DNA of 64,000 nt, taken from Pisaster brevispinus (Eukaryota > Echinodermata > Asteroidea > Forcipulatida > Asteriidae). This document shows, in pieces, positions 27,501 to 33,825 of this stretch. Location of the stretch: the NCBI GenBank assembly GCA_023634235.1, contig JAMKCF010000003.1:6166958-6230957 (forward strand). Direction: 5' to 3'. The notes beneath the pieces were generated by a model. It did no database searches and was not told where the DNA came from. It worked only from the letters and a program-made list of their open reading frames with translations. Every line of letters begins with the position of its first letter. Positions within the stretch are counted from its first letter, which is position 1. A program made the translations under genes and the position numbers.

Positions 27501-30500
27501 GGTGGATTACCTCAAACCGAATCATTACACCTGACATTTACATGTAATGTAATTACCCGTGCTATTTTTGTACAGTCTGGCTATATTTACATGTACTTGA
27601 ATATTGATAAGCAGACATCAGAACTTTTCACATTTGCCTGTGATCTCTTTTAAACATATTTAAAAGTCCTGCTTTGGATGTGTTACCAAAGACCTTTATC
27701 ATGTTGCTGCCATCTTGTTTTTTCAAACACTCAAATCAATGGGGATCAAACCGAGGCTGGAAGGGAAAAACAATCTGGCACCATTCCAGTAGAATGAAAA
27801 TCAGCATTCAGTAATGCTGATTCACTTGGGGAGCAAGACTAAATGTGGCGACAATATGATACTAATGGTTTATTCCTGGACCTCAGCTGTGGAGTCTATC
27901 AGGGATGTGATTGGCTTTAAAAAAAACCTCAACTGTAAGCGCAAAGCCCTACTCTGCAATCTGGGGCGTTCTATTTAGCTTTATCTTCATGTTTTTAAGA
28001 ATTTGATCTTTAGTGATCTAAGTGTTTTTGCCGAACAATTACTTTGGAGACCACTCTTGATCAATAAACTCCCAAGTATTTTACAAGGAGCTCAAAAATT
28101 GCAAAACCATTTGATGACATCCATAGAAACTTCAGCAACAACTCAACAACAATTTTTTCTCACCTATGACACCATCCAACCAGAATGACCCAAGTCTCCA
28201 GTAAAAAATATGCCAAGGTGGTCATAGGGTTCCTCCATAAAGTGATCTTGGCCCTTTCCTCTCGTTCCAAACGATGTTGCTCTCTGACTATGTGATGATC
28301 TTCAGATTCTAATGGGCTAGGAGTCTGGACTTGAGACTGCTGTGGTCCCTTGATCAACTCTCCGATGCCCGGCGTTAGGTTGTTTTGCTGAAACATCTCG
28401 TCTGTTTCTTTAAGACGGTTTATCTGGGAGTGAAATGAAACAAATTAGGACTTGATTATTTTATTGGATAAACCTCCAAAATCAATAAAATAACAATGGT
28501 TGATAAAATCAAAACTATCCAGTGAACAATTTCTCTTGAATAGCAGAGCAGAATGCTATACAAAATGTATCGATTGCTACTCAAATATCATTTTTTTTTT
28601 TTTTTGCTACTCAAAATTAGCATTCAGTGTGCACAGAACACGATCCGACCAAATATTTTGCGAAGCAAAAATAATGGACAGAATCGTTTCCTGCTATCTG
28701 ACAATGTACAGTATTGCTTGGTAAAAATTCACTTCCAAGCTCCATTCAGACAACTAAAGGTTGGGTCATAGATTGGTACACACTCCACAAAACATTGGTC
28801 AAAAAAACTTGCTTGGTGAGAGCGCTGCAGCTGTTGACCGTATAAACTAGTTTGAGAAAGGATTTCCTTTGAAATAATCAGTGTTTGGGTTGCCCTTAAA
28901 TTTTTCAGCGACTAGCCAGCAGGACTAGTTAGTTTGTCTCGTCACCAGCCCGCCAGGTTTCTCACCAGTCCATAGTAGGGATGCTTTTCAACACTGAACT
29001 AGCCAGCAGGACTAGTTAGTTTGTCTCGTCACCAGCCCACCAGGTTTTTCACCAGTCCATAGTAGGGATGCTTTTCAACACTGAACTAGCCAGCAGGACT
29101 AGTTAGTTTGTCTTGTCACCAGTCCGCCAGGTTTTTCACCAGTCCATAGTAGGGATGCTTTTCAACACTGAACTAGCCAGCAGGACTAGTTAGTTTGTCT
29201 CGTCACCAGCCCACCAGGTTTTTCACCAGTCCATAGTAGGGATGCTTTTCAACACTGAACAACATGTAGCCAGCAGGACTAGTTAGTTTGTCTCATCACC
29301 AGCCCACCAGGTTTTTCACCAGTCCATAGTAGGGATGCTTTTCAACACTGAACTAGCCAGCAGGACTAGTTAGTTTGTCTCGTCACTAGCCCGCCAGGTT
29401 TTTCACCAGTCCATAGTAGGGATGCTTTTCAACACTGAACTAGCCAGCAGGACTAGTTAGTTTGTCTTGTCACCAGTCCGCCAGGTTTTTCACCAGTCCA
29501 TAGTAGGGATGCTTTTCAACACTGAACTAGCCAGCAGGACTAGTTAGTTTGTCTCGTCACCAGCCCACCAGGTTTTTCACCAGTCCATAGTAGGGATGCT
29601 TTTCAACACTGAACAACATGTAGCCAGCAGGACTAGTTAGTTTGTCTCGTCACCAGCCCACCAGGTTTTTCACCAGTCCATAGTAGGGATGCTTTTCAAC
29701 ACTGAACTAGCCAGCAGGACTAGTTAGTTTGTCTCGTCACCAGCCCACCAGGTTTTTCACCAGTCCATAGTAGGGATGCTTTTCAACACTGAACTAGCCA
29801 GCAGGACTAGTTAGTTTGTCTCATCACCAGCCCGCCAGGTTTTTTCACCAGTCCATAGTAGGGATGCTTTTCAACACTGAACTAGCCAGTGTCTAGCAAA
29901 TGTCTGCAGTGACTACAAGTGTTATGTGAGACCATAGAGACTCTGTATGGCCCTACAGCCGGCAGTTGTCTCTATATTATTTATTTTTTTAAGTTTAGTT
30001 AAACAAATTATCATTATAGTATTATGCAATAAATTTCAACTGCAAAATAAATAAACAAAGTATGTGTGCAGATGTTTTTTCTGCTCTCAACTATGAGTAA
30101 TTTTGTTTGTTTTATGTATTTTTAGGTCTCTTATGATAAAACACCAAACAAACTGTAATAACTGAATTCCCTTTGATACATAGTGTTTTTAAATTTAACA
30201 GGTTTTCATTTTATTTGTCTAACATAATATTTGGAGTGGTATCAGTGAAACCATGGTGGAACAAAGCACTCGTTAGTGTCATCAATTTTAAGATGCTGCC
30301 TTCATGCACTGCGCTAATGTTCTGCGGGATCAACACAAATTTCCATTTTTTTCTTGTAATTTTTTTTTCATTTAAAAAATTTAATTATCACCCGCCCCCA
30401 AAAAGAAACCAAAAACAAAAACAGCAGATGTGCTTGCTGTTTTTTTAAATTGTTTTTATTGAAAATAAAAATTAATACAGAACAAGCTGATTATTATCCG

Positions 30501-31118
30501 ATAATCATTCTTATTTTTTTTAAAGGGCATCTTAACACCGAACTTTTTAAACTGTGTTGAGATGACTTTAAGAATGATTATCGGATAATAATTAAAATAT
30601 TCTGTATTAATTTTCATTTTCAATAAAAAAAACAGCAAGCACATCTGTCGTTTTGTTTTGGGTTTCTTTTCTTTTTTTTGGGGGGGGGGGGGGCGGGTGA
30701 TTATTTAATTTTTAAAAATGAAAAAATTAAAAGAAAAAAACGGGGCGGAGTACGACTACGAATGTACGATGAGTATGATGTAACCAGAGTTTTTCGGAAA
30801 GATGTGTAATAAAGGGGGAAAAATTTCTGGACAAAACCAAGGTGGTTTCTGCAGAGGGCCGGAACCCCCAAATATATATTTCACGCAAAAAAGAAGAAGA
30901 AGCCAACAGAAATGATGATAAATGAAGATGCGGGCGTTTTCGTTGCTACACCCGGCAGTACCTGCACTCTGCACACAGTTTAGTGACACCGACTAAATAA
31001 ATTCAACCATTCAAAATAAGCATTCGATTACCATTTCACGTTTCAGACCCTTGACTCGTAGGCCACGTTTCTTCAACTCTGTCTTTAACTGTGAGACTTT
31101 AAAATTGGAGTAATCCAT
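9422..31118 (-). CDS. VMP1: VMP1, vacuole membrane protein 1 (13 coding exons), with N-terminal SAP-like motif
   Basis: Complete VMP1 gene. VMP1 is an ER multi-pass membrane protein and lipid scramblase that controls ER contact sites and autophagosome formation. Exons (minus strand): 31118-31032, 28423-28164, 24355-24265, 19706-19596, 18229-18150, 16985-16901, 15836-15785, 14330-14242, 13750-13670, 12871-12755, 11646-11585, 11071-10969, 9562-9422. All have AG/GT borders and join in frame to 452 codons plus stop. Core signatures: [12 protein letters not shown] before the first membrane segment, [45 protein letters not shown] and the VTT/SNARE-associated stretch [20 protein letters not shown], ending NWLSWVFEK. 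Residues ~6-33 fit a SAP motif ([10 protein letters not shown]), absent from the vertebrate protein as I know it, which is about 406 aa. Introns carry many mobile elements. Identity is near certain; exon 1 assignment is good but depends on the splice model. Confidence 0.95.
9707..10120 (+). mobile_element. tRNA-derived SINE, full body
   Basis: In VMP1's last intron, antisense to the gene. The head carries TGGCCGAGCAGTCAAGC (A-box of Leu/Ser type) and GGGCTCAAGTCCTGG (B-box-like). The body includes AGCAAGACACTTAAACATTA and the 3' part CCTTGAGCACTTTATTGGTG. The same body is found inverted at 5463-5740. Confidence 0.75.
10121..10968. other. VMP1 last intron, remaining sequence
   Basis: Non-coding. 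Holds a fragment of the tRNA-like family at about 10810-10866 (GAGAGCTCAGTTGGTAG and TTGTTCAACCC) and a TTTCACAAAG-family fragment near 10535-10590. Nothing else supported. Confidence 0.5.
10969..11071 (-). CDS. VMP1: VMP1 exon 12
   Basis: Encodes [20 protein letters not shown] then [15 protein letters not shown], matching the pre-C-terminal loop (PFQEYLE..R.KLHHK). Acceptor CCGTAG, donor GTATGG. Confidence 0.93.
11200..11477 (+). repeat. MITE fragment, AAAGTATACC family
   Basis: Contains GGCTTCAGGCATGAAGCCTT-type hairpin text (11291-11310) and ends ACAATTACC.AAAAGTATACCCTGCC. Same family as 19183-19562 but without the left end. Confidence 0.6.
11585..11646 (-). CDS. VMP1: VMP1 exon 11
   Basis: Encodes [20 protein letters not shown] plus two bases, the segment matching KIFVIITFSKHIVEQM in vertebrates. 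A poly-T acceptor tract precedes the exon; donor GTAAGA. Confidence 0.93.
11740..11885 (-). mobile_element. tRNA-like SINE (TAGTTGGTAAGAC type)
   Basis: On the minus strand: TCTAGTTGGTAAGACATCTG (A-box region) and GAGTTCGAATCCCACCCG (B box), then a conserved 3' part ending CAGTGCTCTACACACATCGAT. Related copies at 11984-12060, 15552-15660, 16300-16440 and 48770-48905, all on the minus strand. Confidence 0.7.
11984..12065 (-). mobile_element. Truncated tRNA-like SINE
   Basis: Only the 3' part of the same family as 11740-11885 (plus-strand text CACCAATGTGTGTAAAGCAC, TGCTATGAAAAAAAGTCC). Confidence 0.55.
12136..12455 (+). mobile_element. tRNA-Leu/Ser-type SINE, second family
   Basis: Head GTTGTGGCCAAGCGGTCTAG (A box) and GGATTTGAATCCTGGCC (B box), then a long body with CTTTAGCAAGGCACTTTATC and a TTTACTTTATCTTTATC tail. 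Lies in VMP1 intron 10, antisense to VMP1. Confidence 0.75.
12540..12700 (-). mobile_element. Short hAT-like MITE copy
   Basis: Text GAGTGGGTTACAGTGTTCTA...ACAGATGGGCTCATAG matches the reverse complement of the 138-bp insertion at 18942-19079 and the copy at about 18520-18655. Diverged; ends not fixed. Confidence 0.5.
12755..12871 (-). CDS. VMP1: VMP1 exon 10: VTT core
   Basis: 39 codons starting [20 protein letters not shown] and continuing [19 protein letters not shown]. This is the family's best conserved block, needed for membrane scramblase activity by family knowledge. Acceptor TTTAG, donor GTAGGA. Confidence 0.96.
13272..13640 (-). repeat. MITE copy, AAAGTATACC family, inverted
   Basis: Starts ATATACTTTTGGGTAATTGT and contains CACTTGGTGTATCCCAACAT, the reverse of text in 19183-19562. 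Right end CTTTTT near 13638. Lies in VMP1 intron 9. Confidence 0.6.
13670..13750 (-). CDS. VMP1: VMP1 exon 9: start of VTT domain
   Basis: 27 codons, [20 protein letters not shown] then GILACAS, leading into the VTT (DedA/SNARE-associated) re-entrant loop. Acceptor GACAG, donor GTGAGT. Confidence 0.95.
13993..14105 (+). repeat. Minisatellite, GGAACACTGGTGCC unit
   Basis: About five imperfect units of TATGGAACACTGGTGCCCAGGCC, 20-26 bp each, in a VMP1 intron. The minus-strand frame through it is a by-product. Confidence 0.75.
14242..14330 (-). CDS. VMP1: VMP1 exon 8
   Basis: Encodes [20 protein letters not shown] and [10 protein letters not shown], the acidic cytosolic loop of VMP1. Acceptor TTCCAG, donor GTATAC. 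Confidence 0.94.
14780..15125. repeat. Dispersed GACTAGCCA repeat, diverged
   Basis: GGGACTAGCCAACGGGACCA and CTAGCCAGCCAGACCACTTG...ACTGGTCC...GGCCAGCGGACCACT match elements at 17500-17760 and 26680-26880 and the monomer of the satellite at 28912-29886. Confidence 0.6.
15271..15436. mobile_element. MITE fragment, TTTCATAG family
   Basis: Contains TTAGAGCTGCTTAAGCACAA and a right part TGTTAAGCAATATTTTCTGC as in 5075-5267. Outer ends diverged. Confidence 0.5.
15552..15660 (-). mobile_element. Truncated tRNA-like SINE
   Basis: Same family as 11740-11885; plus-strand text CACCAATATGTGTAAAGCAC and CAGTTCGAATCTTATAT mark its 3' part and a decayed B box. Confidence 0.55.
15785..15836 (-). CDS. 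VMP1: VMP1 exon 7 (52 bp)
   Basis: Very short exon encoding [17 protein letters not shown]. The ELPPYF motif is diagnostic of VMP1. Acceptor TTTAG, donor GTAATT. Confidence 0.95.
15930..16185 (+). mobile_element. tRNA-derived SINE with TGAAA tail
   Basis: Head GGTTGGCATAGTGGTATC (A-box-like, Gly/Asp type) and CCGGTTCGAATCCCATCGG (good B box), then a body with CGATTGTCTGGGTTTTCCC and a terminal (TGAAA)n microsatellite at 16164-16184. In VMP1 intron 6, antisense. Confidence 0.8.
16300..16440 (-). mobile_element. tRNA-like SINE, minus strand
   Basis: Plus-strand text AGGTAGGATTCGAACC is the inverted B box of the 11740-11885 family; the 3' part GGTGTGCAATAAAGCACTGC is present. Confidence 0.6.
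16490..16815 (+). repeat. Four tandem tRNA-like SINE heads
   Basis: Four ~75-87-bp units, each with an A-box-like TAGCTCATTTGGTAGAG (first unit TAGCTCATTTG, shortened), CTGGCACGTTAATCC and a B-box-like GGTTCAAGTCC, followed by CTAGTCA. The flanks GGTTGAACAAAGAAAAATTG and TTGTTCAACCCCAAATTG are inverted copies. Not true tRNA genes: the cloverleaf arms do not pair well by eye. Confidence 0.75.
16901..16985 (-). CDS. VMP1: VMP1 exon 6
   Basis: Completes Glu210, then [20 protein letters not shown] and VRLEAFMW, matching the WSIISKVRIEACMW part of the family. Donor GTAAGT. Confidence 0.95.
17371..17457. repeat. Palindrome with AAT microsatellite
   Basis: TAAATTAGTTTACTTAACAG followed by TTAATAATAATA at left is mirrored as TATTATTAA CTGTTAAGTAAACTAATTTA at right, arms ~38 bp around a short spacer. 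Confidence 0.85.
17480..17765. repeat. Dispersed GACCAGTTAGCTTGTC repeat
   Basis: Matches the satellite monomer over GGACCAGTTAGCTTGTCAC, ACTAGTCCGCCAGCTTTT and CTTTCAACACT, so this is a single-copy relative of the 87-bp array. Intron 5 of VMP1. Confidence 0.65.
18150..18229 (-). CDS. VMP1: VMP1 exon 5
   Basis: Encodes [19 protein letters not shown] and PEPPYPD, then a split codon. Donor GTAAGT. A lumenal loop region in VMP1. Confidence 0.95.
18515..18660 (-). mobile_element. Short hAT-like MITE, inverted copy
   Basis: ACTGGGTTACAGTGTTCTAT, ACAGATGGGCTTAGTCCGAA and GAGTGACAGACGTAACAGTT are the reverse complement of the insertion at 18942-19079, only ~300 bp away. Confidence 0.65.
18679..18820. 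mobile_element. MITE, CGATTTCACAAAG family
   Basis: Left end GTCGATTTCACAAAGCACTA, right end CTCTTTGTGAAATCGGC. Interior has GATTTGTATTGTGACATCAC, shared with fragments near 9050 and 10550. Confidence 0.7.
18895..19145 (+). mobile_element. tRNA-like SINE split by a 138-bp insertion
   Basis: SINE head AGCTCAGTTGGTAGAGCGCC runs to GCACGTTAA at 18941, is interrupted, and resumes CACGTTAATCCGGAGGTCG with B box GGTTCAAGTC at 19080. The duplicated CACGTTAA (18934-18941 and 19080-19087) is an 8-bp target-site duplication. Confidence 0.8.
18942..19079 (+). mobile_element. 138-bp non-autonomous hAT-like element
   Basis: Exact insertion between two copies of CACGTTAA. Ends AACTG.../...CAGTT form only a short inverted repeat. 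8-bp duplications are typical of hAT transposons; the assignment is inference. Other copies at about 18515-18660 and 12540-12700. Confidence 0.65.
19183..19562 (+). mobile_element. MITE, TTAAAGG...GTATACC family
   Basis: Left end TTAAAGGGAGGGTATACCTT with GGTAATTACTC; right end GACAATTACCCAAAGTATAC with CCTGCC, an inverted copy. The interior has hairpin words GGCTTCAGGCATGAAGC. It directly abuts VMP1 exon 4. Confidence 0.75.
19596..19706 (-). CDS. VMP1: VMP1 exon 4
   Basis: 37 codons from [11 protein letters not shown] through [19 protein letters not shown] to LLYL, one of the most conserved parts of the family. Acceptor TTCCAG, donor GTGAGT. Confidence 0.95.
20067..23100 (+). mobile_element. 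Decayed ~3 kb DNA transposon with GTACGTCCGACACC repeats
   Basis: Ends in inverted AGGGCAGTTCCACGG (20082-20096) and CCGTGGAACTGCCCT (23072-23086), with an outer inverted AGAAGTAAAG / CTTTACTTCT. Inside are about eight copies of GTACGTCCGACACC (from 20445, 20598 inverted, 20621, 20637 partial, 22682, 22703, 22891, 23060), reminiscent of transposase sites. Frameshifted coding remnants lie at 21745-22430. Lies in VMP1 intron 3. No clear target duplication was found. Confidence 0.8.
21745..22430 (+). pseudogene. Broken ORF of the DNA transposon
   Basis: Joined across frames by eye: FFTTSHG, then [14 protein letters not shown] and VW, then [20 protein letters not shown] with VIEQHKTML, then at 22147-22365 an acidic start and [20 protein letters not shown], and [13 protein letters not shown] near 22405. 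The HGKG.VD..GGTVK.. W and IHFI sequence order recurs in unnamed transposon-like proteins of marine animals as I remember them; no named family is claimed. At least two frameshifts show it is dead. Confidence 0.6.
23276..24200. mobile_element. Long inverted-repeat element, CAGGTGA..GGTAACACCATGTGTA family
   Basis: Left arm AATCAGGTGAAGTTAGCAGT, AACACCATGTGTAAAT, GAGAAGAACCGGTGGTTG; right arm CAAACCGGTTCTTCTCAGAG, GAGTTACACATGGTGTCACC, AACCTCACCTGATTC, inverted. A ~920-bp element with unrelated middle. Relatives near 4347, 27078-27527 and 34688-34810. Confidence 0.65.
24265..24355 (-). CDS. VMP1: VMP1 exon 3: second membrane segment
   Basis: Encodes [20 protein letters not shown] and LYHIEGSHQ, matching VMP1's second hydrophobic segment. 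Two in-frame donors overlap: after ...CAAGTA (GTAAGC, chosen, strong) or three bases earlier after ...CAA (GTAGTA). They differ by one Val. Confidence 0.88.
24360..28163. other. VMP1 intron 2
   Basis: About 3.8 kb of non-coding sequence. Contains a SINE 3' fragment near 24475-24510 (AAGCCTTGAGCACCTTTTTG), a short palindrome at about 24700-24765 (GGGTTGAACAAAGAAA / TTTCTTTGTTTAACCC), repeated text at 24955-25130 (AAAATACAAAA...GACGCACTAAA...GTAACACAATAACAAA twice), a GACTAGCCA-family copy at about 26690-26880, and an inverted-repeat element at 27078-27527. Confidence 0.55.
27078..27527. mobile_element. Inverted-repeat element with ~80-bp arms
   Basis: ATATTCGGTTTACGGTAAGA...CATGTGTA...ATCTACTAGCTACATGTATG and TAGATTTGTTCTTAGAGAACTA (left) are mirrored by TTTTCTAAGAACAAATCTAC, ATAGCTAGTAGATATACACA and TACCTCAAACCGAAT (right). 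Interior has GCAAGCTAGTCGAAACGTTG. Confidence 0.65.
28164..28423 (-). CDS. VMP1: VMP1 exon 2: cytosolic linker and first membrane segment
   Basis: Residues 30-115 plus two bases of codon 116. After [10 protein letters not shown] comes a polar linker, then the conserved charged run [15 protein letters not shown] and the hydrophobic [15 protein letters not shown]. Acceptor TCCCAG, donor GTGAGA. Confidence 0.92.
28912..29886 (+). repeat. 87-bp satellite array with 354-bp higher-order repeat
   Basis: Eleven monomers starting CTAGCCAGCAGGACTAGTTA (at 28912, 28999, 29086, 29173, 29266, 29353, 29440, 29527, 29620, 29707, 29794) and a cut twelfth. Every fourth unit has six extra bases (AACATG at 29261 and 29615), and the variant CTTGTCACCAGTCCGCC occurs in units 3 and 7 only, so blocks of four (354 bp) were copied together. 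In VMP1 intron 1. Contains no ORF of note. Confidence 0.95.
29887..30359. other. VMP1 intron 1, unique part
   Basis: AT-rich, no repeats or exons recognised. The plus frame at 30173-30448 runs into the palindrome and has no motif. Confidence 0.45.
30360..30735. repeat. ~375-bp near-perfect palindrome
   Basis: Left text AATTATCACCCGCCCCCAAA, AGCAGATGTGCTTGCTGTTT, AAAATTAATACAGAA and TTATTATCCGATAATCATTC is mirrored on the right as GAATGATTATCGGATAATAA, TTCTGTATTAATTTT, AAACAGCAAGCACATCTG and GGGGGCGGGTGATTA, centred near 30545. The right arm has an expanded G run (~14 G). Likely a MITE; able to form a long hairpin in RNA. Confidence 0.85.
31032..31118 (-). CDS. VMP1: VMP1 exon 1: start codon and SAP-like motif
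   Basis: Encodes residues 1-29 starting [10 protein letters not shown] and ending GLKREM, followed by donor GTAATC. Together with the first residues of exon 2 (INRL) it matches a SAP helix-turn-helix: hydrophobic, LK.EL..RGL, G.K..., then RL. The first ATG in frame is used; transcript 5' ends are unknown. Confidence 0.8.
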
Positions 31119-32726
31119 GGCGAGAAATTTGTTGAAACAAATTCAGGAACCATCGGCTTTATAGACGGATGAAACGTGTTCAACACTGGACGGCCATCGC
31201 AAATTAGAGTAGCACAAGTCCGTTTTGTCACAAACTCAGTGCGCGCATTGAGCGGAATACCCATAGAGGGCGCTATAAGTGAGTTTAGTTGCAGGACTCT
31301 GTTTTTGATTGTCATAATTTGTTTGTTTAAGTATAAACATTTCAAAAGCACAATTATTGGAATGCTTTTAAAAAATATTATTTGTGATCCATCCACCATA
31401 CAGTTCCTCACATTCAATAGGGGGGGGGCCTCGTTTTTATGTTCCCGCACCGGACAATCATTTTGCTATTCAAACAATTTTCATAAAAAATGAAAAAAAA
31501 AACCCCCCAAAACACTGGTGTTCATAACACCAGTAATTTATTAGGCTCTTGCTGCGAATGTGCATTGCTGAGACAACACTTACCTCGGCAAGTAAAACAG
31601 TTTTCTTTTATATGCCCACGCAGCTATCTTCTCGGACCCATCTGCTTCGGACTCAATGTTGTAATGTAGTACCGAAGTCGGTGTCTTCAAATGTAATTTC
31701 CTCGACCTTGAAAGTCTTCCAGACCATTGTCGGTCACTTCGTACCTAAGTCAATTCGTACCCAAAGTATCATATCCAAGTCACTTCGACCTTGGCAGTAC
31801 TGTGGATGATTTCCCTTGAAGATCGATACTAGAATACTATTGTTAGTAATATCCAAACTTCACATGACCCAATGTACTGCAAAGTTGACTATCCCGTAAT
31901 TTGTCTAAACGTATTCAGTAAAAGTGAATTTTTAAATTTTAGACGAGATACACTTTAGTTTATTGCCTGCGTTTTCCCGTAAAAAGCTTTCTGATCAGAA
32001 CTTTCCTCTCAGCCCCCCCCCCACATACACTCCCGATAATTACTTTTGTCTCACTATGTCCATCTGTCTCGTCTAAGCCATTTAAAGTAATTAAGCCATT
32101 AATCAAAATGAAGCGCCGCTCTTTAGTTCTTTCCGTAATTGCCACGTAAATTTAAAGGCAAAGTATACCTTTGGTTTTTTGGAACCGTTCGGATGTTTTA
32201 ATCCTATATAAATGTAGATACATACAATAAAAACTAACCTGTTAGAATTTAATTTTTAAAGGAAGTATGTTAAAATATTGCCGAAAATCTGGAGCGGTTA
32301 TGTCCACTCAGGAAAAATAACCCGTAACTGGAACACACATTCTGAGAAACGTTTCATGCAGAAACGTCTTTCAGATTGAAACGTTTTTGAATCCCTCTCT
32401 TCAAAACCACATTCCTTTTCGAAGGGATTTGTTTCACAAAATGTTATAAGAAAAATCAACAGCTTCAGCGCTTATTACCAAAGTAAGTTTTTGTGGTCAT
32501 TTGGAATAATTACCAAAAGGTATACTTTCCCTTTAACATTACAATTCTGCCGGTTAAAATTAAATTGTAAACGAAGCGTCCTTCCAATACTAAAGGGTAC
32601 GGACTCACTTTTGTGCGTGAATAACCAGCAACACCCAGCTTGGATGATTTCAGTCAACAGCTCTGCTGTTGGTGCCCGAATTTGAGGAATATTTTACGTA
32701 GTTTTTGAGGAGCACAGGAAGTCACA
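31119..32726. promoter_or_regulatory. Shared upstream region of VMP1 and the secreted-protein gene
   Basis: 1.6 kb between the VMP1 start codon (minus strand) and the next start codon (plus strand), so both promoters must lie here or in undetected 5' exons. No TATA box or binding site was assigned. The right half contains a MITE at 32152-32536. Confidence 0.4.
32152..32536 (+). mobile_element. MITE, TTAAAGG...CCTTTAA
   Basis: Left end TTAAAGGCAAAGTATACCTT, right end TACCAAAAGGTATACTTTCC then CTTTAA. Interior has an inverted GAAACGT.. hairpin (GAGAAACGTTTCATGCAGAA / TTTCAGATTGAAACG). TTAA at both borders suggests TTAA target sites. Confidence 0.75.
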
Positions 32727-32844
32727 ATGAAGGTGGGAAGCATTTCTTCTCAAAAGGCTACATGGAGTGATGGGTGGAATCGTCGTATGCTGTCAATGTT
32801 GGTTGTCTTATGCGCCCTCGAAATCACACCGGGCCAAACAACAG
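32727..32844 (+). CDS. Secreted protein exon 1 (signal peptide)
   Basis: Starts MKVGSISSQKATW and ends ...PGQTT plus one base before GTAAGT. The ATG context is CACAATGA. Confidence 0.6.
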
Positions 32845-33825
32845 GTAAGTTACAAATGTTATAATTGGGGACCAATCTTATGGCATTGATAACAACGGAC
32901 TTCTGCACTTTTATACCCGGGTACATTTTTTGTTATGGTTAAAGCGCAGAATTCCAACGACAAACGGTGACTTTTCGAACGTGGGAAGTTCTTTTTTTTT
33001 ATCGGGACATGGATCTGGGTTAATATTTAGACGCAGACGATTATTTTTGTATAGTGTATATATTTTAGAGTGTATATGTTTTGCTTGTAAGTTGTGGAAC
33101 CTGCTGGACTTGTCTTCAACTAGGCCTATTTTTGATCTCACTGTGAAGCATTTGCTGTGAGATTACAATTTGTTCTACAATTCGACGTATGTACTTCCTG
33201 CCATACTGTTTTTACTTTATGCTGAGCCACCCTATAGCAGCTCCGTGATTCCTTTTACATTTTTGACTTTTTACTATTTTTTGGGGTCAACTTTTTTTAA
33301 ACATTTTTGTTTAGCTTCAGTGTTTGTTTATTTGTTTTTTGTATGTAATTATTATTTTAAAAAAATTGACCCCCTCAGTTACAGCTGTTAGTCATTTTGT
33401 CTTTCAATACCGATTCAGAAATAAAATGGCCACCATTTTGAACAAAATGGTGTTATTCTTCAAATGAAAGACCTACAAGTTTAATCTTTACAGTGTTATT
33501 CACGAGCCTCAAAGAGTGACGTCAGGTGTTCGGGCTACTCAAATAGCAACACTTTTGACTTTTCTTCATTACAGCCCAGGTCAGCTCTAAGTCGACCTCT
33601 TTCAACAGGATTTGCGATGGATGCGCAATAAAGAACCAAGTCCCGCTGTCTACGACGGTAGCGAGGAACGTTTTTCACTGTGGCATGATCTGCATGAACT
33701 ACGCAGGTTGTGCTCTCTTCGAGTGGGCTCAAGGGGGCGTGTGTAACGCTTACGCCCAGCCTGACAGCTTGGAGTGGCAAACCGACGCTAAGTACCGTGC
33801 TTATGCAACTCCTGCTGGCCCATAA
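32727..33825 (+). CDS. Small secreted Cys-rich protein, PAN/apple-like (two exons)
   Basis: Exons 32727-32844 and 33575-33825 join in phase (donor GTAAGT, acceptor TTACAG) to 122 codons plus stop. Exon 1 gives an N-terminal basic stretch and a hydrophobic core MLSMLVVLCALEI, a likely signal peptide with cleavage near TPGQTT. The mature part has six Cys in the order IC..C, HCGMIC, GC, VC and the text CMNYAGCALFEWAQGG, CNAY. Paired Cys-x3-Cys then C..F.W and C..Y resembles apple/PAN modules, which bind proteins or carbohydrates outside cells. The family call is by pattern only; one short domain and no membrane segment. Lies head-to-head with VMP1. Confidence 0.65.
33575..33825 (+). CDS. Secreted protein exon 2 (Cys-rich domain)
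   Basis: Begins AQVSSKSTSFNRICDGC and ends YATPAGP, stop TAA. Codon use is richer in G and C than the surrounding DNA, which supports a real exon. Confidence 0.7.

Noticed and set aside
28912..29886. CRISPR array
   Set aside because: Monomers are contiguous and alike over their whole 87 bp, without unique spacers; eukaryotic satellite.
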